From Hemicentrotus pulcherrimus (taxonomy: Eukaryota; Echinodermata; Echinoidea; Camarodonta; Strongylocentrotidae), in NCBI GenBank assembly GCA_003118195.1, contig BEXV01000854.1:175882-198841 (forward strand): 22,960 nt of DNA, in the 5' to 3' direction. Below are positions 1 through 12,231 of this stretch, one piece after another. The notes beneath the pieces are model-generated. The model saw only the letters and a list, made by a program, of their open reading frames with translations, was not told where the DNA came from and searched no databases. Both the position numbers and the translations under genes were made by a program. Each line of letters begins with the position of its first letter. Position 1 is the stretch's first letter.

Positions 1-514
1 AATGCTAAACCTATAAAACCTGGCCAAAGTACGATTTTTCTGATTCCTTCCCATGCCTTTATAACGGGCGCTGAAAATCTCTTTCGTTTGTGCGGACGGG
101 TGAACGCTTAACTGTCCCATGAAATTGATATGTTTTTATACTAAATTTATATCAAGTAAACTGTTTCCAGGAGATTCTTAAAGGACCACTGATATTTCCA
201 AATGCCGTAATCTAATTTATAATTCACAATGATGAATAAGGATCATTATGACAATCTTTCCACAGTGCACATTTTAGTAGACCACCAATGTCGGGGCCGA
301 AGCCACTAGGGCCGAAGCCGTGATGAATCTGGTATTGCACCTTCGCCAATACCATCCAATTAGGCACCAAGGTCTCCGTCATATAGGCTGTCAAAAGCGG
401 GCCTTTTAGCGAGACGCTCCCGACATACTTACGCCTGACTTGTCCCGTGAAATATTGGCGGGTGATTGCCCCGTACGCGCGGGAATTTCACCGACGTACA
501 TGAATTAAAACATA

Positions 515-541
515 GGAGAGAGAGAGAGAGAGAGAGAGAGA
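515..541. repeat. (GA)n microsatellite
   Basis: About 13 uninterrupted GA units inside a Pax6 intron. A second, interrupted GA tract lies at 914-950. Confidence 0.9.
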
Positions 542-913
542 AACAGAGAACGGGATAGATGACAACAGACAGAGGAGCTTTTAATGATGTCGTGATATTC
601 ATACAGCCTTATCTTCATAAAAGATTGTCTTTTTATTACTCATTGAGATGGGAAAGAAACTTGCGGGATGGGATATTAATGAAAGTAGATAATTATAGAT
701 CGGAAAAGGAAAGATTAGGAGAGGGATTTGAAATTATGAGGGGAAGATGTCGATTGATTAAAGGAAAAAAGAATAAAACAGTGAGTGGGTGAAGGAGAGA
801 ATAAGAAATGAGGAGGGGGATATTTATGGGTGGGTTCGATCAGAATTCATGTGCGGGATAGGGACAGGTGAATTTAAGAATGGATAAGAGAGAGGGAGTC
901 GTAGGGGCAGATA

Positions 914-950
914 CAGAGAGAGAGAGAGAGAGAAAGAGAGAGAAAGAGAG
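914..950. repeat. Interrupted (GA)n microsatellite
   Basis: GA units broken by AAAG steps. Translated in the minus frame it gives a false Ser/Leu-rich open frame. Confidence 0.85.
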
Positions 951-1189
951 GGAGATAAAGACGCAGAGAAAGATCCACGAAGACAAATAGTTCGAGGAAA
1001 TGAATGCATTCGAAATGTACGTTGATGACTCAGCACATAGGCCTTCGCTAGAGAATTTCGAATCAATATTGAACCAGAATACTTTTACCTATTATATTAA
1101 ACTTTTCTAAACCATTTCTATATTTCCCTACATTAACAATGAGTGATAATACATTTTCGTATTTCTTTTCCCAAATGTTTATGATTTAA

Positions 1190-3738
<2,549 letters not shown>

Positions 3739-4318
3739 TCATGAGAAACTAGTACTAGTCTCTTCTTCTCCTGATCGAGAGACGGAGGAAGAAACTATGC
3801 TGACTATCGTCATCGCTGAATGATATCATTTGCAATCGGATGCGCAGGGTACCCGTATGTTATTGTGTACAAAACACTCTTCGTCACAGTACTGTGTTTT
3901 AAAATGAGTTTGGATATCACAGTAGGCTGTCCAAATGTGACTGTATCATTGTACAGCCGATCTCTTTCAGAACCTATCTCCTAAGTCCTGATCCCAATCA
4001 TTATTTCAGATTTTGCATAGGTCTACCTCCTTTGCAATGGTTGTTATTGGCAACCATTGGCATGCATGAGGCTTGCCCGATATACCAACGGTTTTCAGAT
4101 GGAATTTGTATTATGAGCTTCACAATTTAAAAAGCAGATGTAAATATCCATATACAGGCACATGGGATAGAACATACTCATAGAAGGGTCCATTATCAGA
4201 ATATACAACCATGAACTAGTCAACAAACAATGTTATAAGAACCTAAAACTTGCATGTTAAATAAGCCAGTTTAAAATGCTATTCAAATATTTCATAATTT
4301 TTACCTGAACACTTGGTA

Positions 4319-4324
4319 AATAAA
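4319..4324 (+). terminator. Candidate Pax6 poly(A) signal (AATAAA)
   Basis: This is the first of three AATAAA hexamers downstream of the Pax6 stop, 581 bp after it. The other two are at 4577 and 4629. Which of them is used is unknown. Confidence 0.35.
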
Positions 4325-5185
4325 TATGTGATTCCACCTGAAGAATATGCTAGAATCTGGCTGGATGAAATTTACGTTTCATAAATTATTTGCTACTAAA
4401 TCTGGCAAAAGTTGCAATCTTTACACATCAAAGTAAAATTTTGCTCAGAAGAAATGGACAATTTCATTTGAATACTATTGAAAATTAGTTGTAGCTATTT
4501 AGCCACTCAGAAAACAAAAGATGAATATATCAATGTATTGTTTTATTTTCATCAACATTTCCCTTCTTTCTGGCTAAATAAATCATTTTGTGAGAAATCA
4601 AGGAAAAGTAATGCATGTCAGAAGGATAAATAAATATACGTTGCATTTTATTATACAGACTTTGCTATGATAGCCCCATTATAAGTATTTAGTAATGTTT
4701 ATTCATCTATTTGAATCGCCTTAGAACAAAATGGGTGGATACCTAGAACGCACGTATGTTGAAATGCAGTAAAGGTATATCTGACAGAAATACTAGAATG
4801 GTACTAATTTTGTGGGCTACTCGGTATATCGAGTCATATTAAAGCTCTGTCCTTTATGAGAATAATGGATATTCAGTATGTTTATATACTCTGGATCTAT
4901 TTTACCACTTATAAGCCTGTTATAATCTAATTTTATTTTTTTTCATAGAGAGATTTGTTGACGTAAACAGGAAGAAAGCATGCAATTAAAATCAATAATA
5001 TTGAAAGTACTAAGTTGTTTCATGAAATACACTACCAATATTTTTGCCTTCTTTTTTTGTTTAAATACGCTGCAAATTTCTCGCAACATGTTATATGTTA
5101 CAATGAGAGTTGCTTTGAATTTGACACTGAACTACGCAATACTGTTGAGTTTGATAACATGATTTTATTTCTACCTCTGTAAAAT

Positions 5186-5218
5186 CAGGGATATGTAAGT
5201 TTAACTCACATATCCCTG
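5186..5218. other. Near-perfect 16-bp hairpin
   Basis: The left arm CAGGGATATGTAAGTT (5186-5201) pairs with 5203-5218 at 15 of 16 positions, leaving a one-base loop. It lies 1.4 kb past the Pax6 stop, and its role is unknown. Confidence 0.6.
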
Positions 5219-6384
5219 GTAAAATGAAGAAGATTTGATTTATGCATCAATGCACATTTTCACCTCGCTTTCACGTGTACCATCTATTTGTTAACGTTCA
5301 TATGATTTGATCTGAGAATTAGTTACATAATTTTGTTTACCTATTTAGTCATTTTCGCGAGATGCCCCATAAAAGACAGAAAGTTTCATGATACCACCAT
5401 TCAAATATATATGAGTTGAAATGTTTATCACTTTTGTGAGATCCCATGTACTTTTTATAACGATGAAAAATATTTTTGGGCATGTGCTTTGAAATAATTT
5501 TCCTCGGAAAAAATGTCCAGTTCCTGAAACGTAGAGGTGTTTATCGACCTGACTCAAATGGAACACTTTTAATAAGCTAAGACAGTTGATATAAATAATA
5601 ACACGGCCACAAAGACTTTCGAGGAATCAACTTAGGGGCAATTTCACTACCTTTTTGTTTTGCCTGTAGTTAATGACGCGCCAATGTCATGGTCGCACAT
5701 CCAAAAGCTCGGTAACGCTCAAGGCTATTGAAATTACTTTAATGAGGAGATGTTACGACAGTGTTTGTGATCGTAAATAGTCTAACACTTCTTTGAGGGC
5801 AGTACAATTTATTTTGTTGCTCCACCGAACAATCAAACGAGAAATAAACACTAGCTTTTTCATAGTTAATCTCTTGTATTCACTTTGACAATTTAGAGTA
5901 TATCAAACCGCGATTTTGCTTGAATCAGTGATCAAACTTAATGATTAAAGCAGGGAAAAGCACACTTATAGCTGCCATTTATTGTAGAAATCAAGGATTT
6001 GATTCCCTTGTATGAAGAATAATTAAATGATTATTGTTATGCTTCTGTTTTATGTATTTAAAGAGAGAATTATGATACAGGGTTTGTGAAAGAGGCTAGT
6101 ATTGTTCATATCGGACGTACAAGGTACTTGTTTTTAATCTGTACTTTTTCAAAAAGATGATTTTTATGACCATGTTTTGTACTAAATGTTGTACCGATCG
6201 TGCATAAGTGTACCGTGTTGTCTATGTGGTAGGTCTACGGAAAATTACTTGTGATTTGTTATGAGAAAAAAACGACTTAAATCATGATGATGTTGTTGTG
6301 TACTATAGAAACTGATATTTAATATTCATACATTCGTTCATTTGTATCACTGGGAGCTCAGATTATCGCTAAAATAATTATTAG

Positions 6385-6442
6385 TGTGCGTACGTGCGCG
6401 GGTGTGTAAGTGCGATATGCGCGTGCGCGTGTGTGTGTTCAC
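6385..6442. repeat. Alternating purine-pyrimidine GT/GC tract
   Basis: The tract is rich in GTGCGCGT and GTGTGT words interrupted by short breaks, the type of sequence that favours left-handed Z-DNA. Confidence 0.6.
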
Positions 6443-6648
6443 GTCAGCCTCATTTCCCGCCATAACTAGCCCGTTAACTTTCTTCAAAAAGCTGGACACG
6501 ACAATTTCGGGGTTATAATTCAGACCTACCTTCGAGTGCTTACTTACAAAATGCAGTCAAATTTGGGCAATGAAATGCTCTTCGTCAATGACATATTGAG
6601 GTTTTTAATTGGATAGGGGTAGAGGGCGCAGCTTCTTTTTTCATTTTC

Positions 6649-7735
6649 ATATTATGCTTGTATGAAATAGGAGTTGGTGATAGAAGGGTTGTGTCCTGTT
6701 AACGTTCTATCCGCCCCCTACCGTCCGTTTGACTACACCGCTGCTCCAAGTACCATGCCATTGTCGTTTGATAAAAAACTTAAAAGCATCAGGAATGTGT
6801 CTGAAAATTTGCTCATAAAGCAGTTTTTTCACCAATCATGTCAGAAAGTTTTGGTCATTTAGGAAATCTATTGAATGCACTTTCCTTTTTTAAAAAAAAA
6901 TCTACAAGTGTGTGAGATAGAGCAGCATTCCTTGTGAACAAGTGTCACGTCAAAAACATTGTTTGTTTTATTTCCTTTTTCCCCAGTTAAAAATTTTGAT
7001 CATGTGGATCGACTTATACGAATGAGCGTAAAAATACTGGCTTTAACCGACACCAAAACTCTAAGGGTATGTTTTTTATAAAAATTCATATGCTAAGGAA
7101 GGTTCTAATCAGCTATCGAATTTGTCATTTTTACTACGGAACAAATGTGATAGTTATTGGTACATTGCAAATCTGATGTCAGAATGAGAAAATGTATATA
7201 TGTTCAATGAAAACAAACAAGCAAACTGCAACTGCGGCGTGCATGGGCAGTCTTATCGCGTAAAATATGCTGTCAATTTTCGTGCGCGTTTAGGCGGCGG
7301 TGTAAAATTTGTGTTCAATGATTTGCGAGCGATTATTTTGGCGACAAATTTGGAAGCTGGGTGCGAGAAAATGCAGTGAGATAAATGAATGAAGAATGTT
7401 ATAGCTGTTGTATAAAGGGGTTTTTCAACGGACTCGGGGAATTTCTATTAATCGTGTTTGAACTGTTCCATTTGTATTATATCAATCCCACCTTTTTCAT
7501 AGTAGGTAGGCAATAGAATTAGAAGAAAAAATGAGGAAAAAAAGAGATTACAAAAATCGTTACTAGCATTCCGAGATATTGTTGACTTATACTGTGTATT
7601 GTCTATATAATTTCTGATGACTAAATATAACTTACAAAACTTTCAAAAGTAGTCTTTGGTTCTTTACTTGTGTGCATTGTATACTGATTTGTTGCTTGAC
7701 GTCATTTATCAGTAAATATTTCTAATGACCAAATT
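6649..7735. repeat. Exact tandem duplication, copy 1 (1,087 bp)
   Basis: On reading, this copy matches 7737-8823 base for base, including a run of six T and nine A. The offset is exactly 1,088. The copies are separated by one N at 7736. The identical 62-residue open frames in each copy resemble no protein I know and are probably chance. An assembly join of two overlapping contigs or haplotypes explains this best. Confidence 0.95.
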
Positions 7736-7736
7736 N
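7736..7736. other. Single-N assembly join
   Basis: A lone N sits exactly between the two identical 1,087-bp copies, as expected for a contig overlap that was not merged. Confidence 0.9.
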
Positions 7737-8823
7737 ATATTATGCTTGTATGAAATAGGAGTTGGTGATAGAAGGGTTGTGTCCTGTTAACGTTCTATCC
7801 GCCCCCTACCGTCCGTTTGACTACACCGCTGCTCCAAGTACCATGCCATTGTCGTTTGATAAAAAACTTAAAAGCATCAGGAATGTGTCTGAAAATTTGC
7901 TCATAAAGCAGTTTTTTCACCAATCATGTCAGAAAGTTTTGGTCATTTAGGAAATCTATTGAATGCACTTTCCTTTTTTAAAAAAAAATCTACAAGTGTG
8001 TGAGATAGAGCAGCATTCCTTGTGAACAAGTGTCACGTCAAAAACATTGTTTGTTTTATTTCCTTTTTCCCCAGTTAAAAATTTTGATCATGTGGATCGA
8101 CTTATACGAATGAGCGTAAAAATACTGGCTTTAACCGACACCAAAACTCTAAGGGTATGTTTTTTATAAAAATTCATATGCTAAGGAAGGTTCTAATCAG
8201 CTATCGAATTTGTCATTTTTACTACGGAACAAATGTGATAGTTATTGGTACATTGCAAATCTGATGTCAGAATGAGAAAATGTATATATGTTCAATGAAA
8301 ACAAACAAGCAAACTGCAACTGCGGCGTGCATGGGCAGTCTTATCGCGTAAAATATGCTGTCAATTTTCGTGCGCGTTTAGGCGGCGGTGTAAAATTTGT
8401 GTTCAATGATTTGCGAGCGATTATTTTGGCGACAAATTTGGAAGCTGGGTGCGAGAAAATGCAGTGAGATAAATGAATGAAGAATGTTATAGCTGTTGTA
8501 TAAAGGGGTTTTTCAACGGACTCGGGGAATTTCTATTAATCGTGTTTGAACTGTTCCATTTGTATTATATCAATCCCACCTTTTTCATAGTAGGTAGGCA
8601 ATAGAATTAGAAGAAAAAATGAGGAAAAAAAGAGATTACAAAAATCGTTACTAGCATTCCGAGATATTGTTGACTTATACTGTGTATTGTCTATATAATT
8701 TCTGATGACTAAATATAACTTACAAAACTTTCAAAAGTAGTCTTTGGTTCTTTACTTGTGTGCATTGTATACTGATTTGTTGCTTGACGTCATTTATCAG
8801 TAAATATTTCTAATGACCAAATT
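7737..8823. repeat. Exact tandem duplication, copy 2 (1,087 bp)
   Basis: This is the second identical copy. Sequence continues from it without interruption into the downstream (CT)n tract, while copy 1 is the one continuous with the upstream flank. Confidence 0.95.
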
Positions 8824-8859
8824 TGCATTCCTTCTTTCACTCGCTCTCCCCTTTTCTTT

Positions 8860-8890
<31 letters not shown>

Positions 8891-9403
8891 AGTCATTTCT
8901 CTCTGATCCATTCCACACCTTTTCTTTCATGATGCTTTCAAGACAGGATGTATAATTAGTGCTCAATATATCACACATTGTTCTGCAAATTGGCAACATT
9001 GATTTATTTCTTTTATTGCTACATTTTTCAAATAATATGTGATATGTCTCTGAAAACAATATATATACCGGTACATGCATATGGGTGAGAAAGTAACCAG
9101 TTAATTAAGATTGGCTTTCAAATGTAAAGACAAATATCTTCATCATGTTGACAGTACAGACATATGAACATTAATTGCATTCCATACAATATATATTGAG
9201 GCATAATGCTTCTTTGGATCAATAAATATACATGTACAACCAAACATATAACAATGAATATTTTGGAAAATTAAACAAAATGGAATATCAAATGGTGAAT
9301 TTCAATGTGAAACAAAGGTATCAAGTAAAACAAGCATATTGCAACAGAAGGTATAAGTGTCTTTATGAAAGGCAGGTTTTGTTGAAAATATTAACAAAAT
9401 AAA
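8824..9403. other. Intergenic stretch
   Basis: It starts with a pyrimidine-rich segment holding a (CT)n microsatellite, then plain AT-rich DNA. I see no gene. Confidence 0.6.
8861..8884. repeat. (CT)n microsatellite
   Basis: Twelve CT units follow a CTTTTCTTTT stretch. Confidence 0.9.
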
Positions 9404-9502
9404 TCATCGCTGTTTTCACGAAGTGATGGTAGTGAAAAAAAATTGCATTCACTTTGCGTTATGATTTTCCTCACTACCGTCACTTCGTGAAAATAGGGAC
9501 GA
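9404..9502 (+). mobile_element. 99-bp terminal-inverted-repeat element, copy 1
   Basis: The 32-bp ends (9404-9435 and 9471-9502) are inverted repeats matching at 28 of 32 positions, with core TTTTCACGAAGTGA. The 35-bp middle cannot encode anything. The same 99-bp unit recurs in reverse at 9992-10090. Its size and structure fit a very short MITE or the end of a larger foldback element. No clear target duplication is seen. Confidence 0.75.
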
Positions 9503-9504
9503 AA

Positions 9505-9685
9505 TACAGTTAACTCTGCAAAGGTTGAGTCTGTTGGGACCATAAAACACATGTATAGTTCGACTTATGCAAAATTTGACTTGGGAGGGGTACATGGCAT
9601 GTTTTGCATAGTTAAGTCAAATAAAATGATTTGACTTAGGGAAAATTTGACTTGTGCAACTTCAAGCTATGCAGAATTAACTGTA
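9505..9685. mobile_element. Tc1/mariner (pogo-like) MITE
   Basis: The element begins TA-CAGTTAACTCTGCA and ends with its complement TGCAGAATTAACTG-TA, 13 of 14 bases matching. CAGT termini beside TA target duplications are the mark of the Tc1/mariner superfamily. The inside repeats AATTTGACTT and holds TTCGACTTATGC, reminiscent of pogo/Tigger ends. It has no coding capacity. It begins 2 bp after the 99-bp element at 9404-9502. Confidence 0.65.
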
Positions 9686-9991
9686 AAGTATACATGTCCA
9701 TTCAACTTTCTGACAAGATAATAATGTCAGTGTATTGCAGAATTCAAATGGGTAAAGTACAAAATTCTCATTGTTATTATCTTTGATAAATCTGTGGGTC
9801 TGCCAAGAGAATATTTGAAGGTTAATCAGGAAGAAAGGTAGAGTTTTGTGTCCTTTAATCCTAAAGATCATTACAGACAAATGTATAGTGTGTGTGGTGT
9901 TTCCGTGGAACATATCTACATCATCGGCTGCCCCCAAGAAGGCTGTTACTGCCATTGACAATGTGGACAGTCCATTTTTTGTGTGGACAAT
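9686..9991. other. Spacer between the inverted 99-bp elements
   Basis: This stretch holds overlapping open frames on both strands of under 100 codons. None resembles a known domain, and they are probably chance. With the Tc1-type MITE it makes up the centre of the 9404-10090 inverted structure. Confidence 0.5.
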
Positions 9992-10090
9992 TCGTCCCTA
10001 TTTTCACGAAGTGACGGTAGTGAGGAAAATCGTCACGCAAACTGTATGCGATTTTATTTCACTACCATCACTTCGTGAAAACAGCGATGA
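9992..10090 (-). mobile_element. 99-bp terminal-inverted-repeat element, copy 2 (reverse)
   Basis: The reverse complement aligns with 9404-9502 end to end at the same length; arms are identical and the centre differs at several positions. Together the copies form a 99-bp inverted repeat around a 489-bp middle. Confidence 0.75.
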
Positions 10091-10154
10091 ATTGATGACA
10101 TCTACTTATCATATACAATCAGATTGTTGATTAATAAAAATGATAATTAAATTA

Positions 10155-10404
10155 GATATTTCATAGGGCACATATTCACCATGCAAGGTGCTCATAGCAA
10201 TTGTGATGAATACCTCAGCCCTGCGAGGCTATCGTTTTCGGTGCTCACAGCATTCAAGGAATTCCTTCCTTCTGGTACCCATTTTAACACCTGGAAGGAG
10301 AGTGGCAAATTTTGATTATTTAGTACTCCGACGGGACTTGAACCGCGAACCATGTGATCCACAGATTGATGCAAATCCACTTAACCACAACACCTCTACA
10401 AATG
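10155..10404 (-). mobile_element. tRNA-derived SINE
   Basis: On the minus strand the head carries a pol III box A (TGGTTAAGTGG) and, about 40 bp on, a box B (GGTTCAAGTCC). A body with CACTCTCCTTCCAGGTGTTA follows. The tail (GTGAATATGTGCCCTAT) resembles the GCGCTATATAAAT ending of many deuterostome SINEs. The acceptor arms do not pair, so it is not a working tRNA gene. Confidence 0.65.
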
Positions 10405-10518
10405 TTTAATGAACACTGTCTGGCTCATCATCAGGTTTAGGTCCTTACTGTGCATACACATTGATATGGATTAACATGTTACAGGGAGATGGTAGACACT
10501 TTCCATGTGCAATAGGTC

Positions 10519-11214
10519 NNNNNNNNNNNNNNNNNNNNNNNNNNNNNNNNNNNNNNNNNNNNNNNNNNNNNNNNNNNNNNNNNNNNNNNNNNNNNNNNNN
10601 NNNNNNNNNNNNNNNNNNNNNNNNNNNNNNNNNNNNNNNNNNNNNNNNNNNNNNNNNNNNNNNNNNNNNNNNNNNNNNNNNNNNNNNNNNNNNNNNNNNN
10701 NNNNNNNNNNNNNNNNNNNNNNNNNNNNNNNNNNNNNNNNNNNNNNNNNNNNNNNNNNNNNNNNNNNNNNNNNNNNNNNNNNNNNNNNNNNNNNNNNNNN
10801 NNNNNNNNNNNNNNNNNNNNNNNNNNNNNNNNNNNNNNNNNNNNNNNNNNNNNNNNNNNNNNNNNNNNNNNNNNNNNNNNNNNNNNNNNNNNNNNNNNNN
10901 NNNNNNNNNNNNNNNNNNNNNNNNNNNNNNNNNNNNNNNNNNNNNNNNNNNNNNNNNNNNNNNNNNNNNNNNNNNNNNNNNNNNNNNNNNNNNNNNNNNN
11001 NNNNNNNNNNNNNNNNNNNNNNNNNNNNNNNNNNNNNNNNNNNNNNNNNNNNNNNNNNNNNNNNNNNNNNNNNNNNNNNNNNNNNNNNNNNNNNNNNNNN
11101 NNNNNNNNNNNNNNNNNNNNNNNNNNNNNNNNNNNNNNNNNNNNNNNNNNNNNNNNNNNNNNNNNNNNNNNNNNNNNNNNNNNNNNNNNNNNNNNNNNNN
11201 NNNNNNNNNNNNNN
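10519..11214. other. Assembly gap (696 N)
   Basis: A run of N separates the intergenic region from the 3' flank of TMEM41B. The size may be an estimate. Long open frames crossing it are artefacts. Confidence 1.
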
Positions 11215-11278
11215 TATTGTATACAGTTCACTTGAACCCGGTATCATTATGGCTAAAGTTTGAATTAACTTGATAACC

Positions 11279-11554
11279 AGGGGAGTGTTTCGCAAAGACT
11301 TAGATCGACTTGAGGTTGAACTCAACTATGACAGGCCCCTCATGCCATTGTTTGCTCTCACAATTTCCTGGCATTAGTCTCTCAAGTGACATAAAAATCA
11401 TGGTAACAAATTTTTCTCTTTTTTTGGATAATTCATTATTTCAAAAGAAAAAAATGTTATCTAAAGATCAAAATGGTGAGAGCAAACATCGGCATGAACA
11501 GCCTGCCATAGTTAAGTCCAACTTAAAATCGATCTTAGTCTTTGTGAAACACTC
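11279..11554 (+). mobile_element. Palindromic MITE, GTGTTTCACAAAG family, subfamily 1 (copy A)
   Basis: It starts GGGAGTGTTTCGCAAAGACT and ends with the complement AGTCTTTGTGAAACACTC. The complementarity runs deep: CATGCCATTG...CTCTCAC near the left end pairs with GTGAGAG...CGGCATGAA near the right end, so most of the 275 bp can fold back. It has no coding capacity. It lies downstream of the TMEM41B stop and is in the same orientation as the copy at 19385-19670. Confidence 0.8.
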
Positions 11555-11696
11555 ATAACAATAAAAACAAATTAACAAAAAAATGTAAACACAAATAAAC
11601 AAAACTTTTATAACAAATATTCTTAATGTACTCTCTAATCAGTTTTTTATAAATAGCTTTGAACTGATTAATAAAAGTGAATATATACCTCATCAT

Positions 11697-11940
11697 GGTT
11701 CTACGATGACTACCCCCCTCCAAAGACGACAACCCCCAGACAACTACTCCCTACGACAACTACCGCCCAGGACAACTTCTCCCCTGGACAACTAACCCCA
11801 GGATAACTACCCCCAGACAACTACCCCCTATGACAACCACCCTCTAGGACAACAATCTTAGGGTGTAGAAGTCAAAGGGTTAGTTGTCCGGGTGGTAGTT
11901 GTCCGGGGGTGGTTGTCCAGGGGGTAGCTTTCCGGATACG
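11697..11940. repeat. Strand-switching minisatellite (GACAACTACCCCC)n
   Basis: The left arm (about 11702-11853) has roughly ten 14-16-bp units of the form GACAACTACCCCCNN. After a spacer of about 25 bp the right arm (11879-11935) has four units in the opposite orientation (GGTAGTTGTCCGGG). The block is bounded by an 8-bp direct repeat CTCATCAT at 11689-11696 and 11941-11948, which could be a target duplication but is a simple sequence. The arms can form a hairpin. Confidence 0.8.
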
Positions 11941-12061
11941 CTCATCATATGCTAAATATGTCAGCTACAATATAATAATATTTCACCGCTACTAAAACCA
12001 ATGTATTGAGAGATAGGTATCTCTGTAACATCGTGTGATTCAATGATGATGATGTATGGAC

Positions 12062-12231
12062 TCATTCAAACTTTGCCTGTAGTCTTTGTTTGAAAACAGC
12101 TGGTAGGATAGATAGGACTGCTAAGACAGCCAGGACGATGACAGACGTCCAGGAGAGGGCGTCGCCTGCATGGGTCAACTGATAAAGGGTCGTACCTGCC
12201 TGGATGGCGACAAACGAGGGGGGTGCCACAC
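12062..12231 (-). CDS. TMEM41B: TMEM41B exon 7 (last coding exon)
   Basis: This exon follows a TTTCATAG acceptor. It completes a split Gly codon, reads VAPPSFVAIQAGTTLYQLTH and then the final membrane segment VIVLAVLAVLSILPAVF, and ends KQRLQAKFE and TGA. No AATAAA is found on the minus strand between the stop and the assembly gap at 11214, so the transcript may end in or beyond the gap, or use a variant signal. Confidence 0.96.

Larger units (their letters stand above)
3739..6648 (+). other. Pax6 3'UTR and intergenic region
   Basis: No coding exon is recognised. Canonical AATAAA hexamers at 4319-4324, 4577-4582 and 4629-4634 are plausible Pax6 poly(A) signals, but transcript ends cannot be seen from sequence. 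The stretch also holds two hairpins (4035-4059 and 5186-5218) and a purine/pyrimidine-alternating tract near 6385-6440. Confidence 0.6.

Noticed and set aside
824..1066. Ser/Leu-rich minus-strand open frame
   Set aside because: It is produced by the interrupted GA microsatellite.
6674..6862. 62-residue open frame repeated identically at 7762-7950
   Set aside because: It is duplicated only because the whole 1,087 bp is duplicated; it has no known motif and looks like chance.
9677..10130. Overlapping open frames of 94 codons on both strands
   Set aside because: They run into the 99-bp inverted element, show no domain and overlap antisense; probably chance.
10327..10404. Functional tRNA gene
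   Set aside because: Boxes A and B are present but no acceptor stem or consistent cloverleaf can be drawn; it is a SINE head.
10461..11325. Long open frames on both strands across the gap
   Set aside because: They are made almost entirely of unknown bases; only a few codons at each end are real sequence.
11697..11940. CRISPR array
   Set aside because: Units are contiguous 14-16-bp repeats without unique spacers, in an animal genome, and switch strand.
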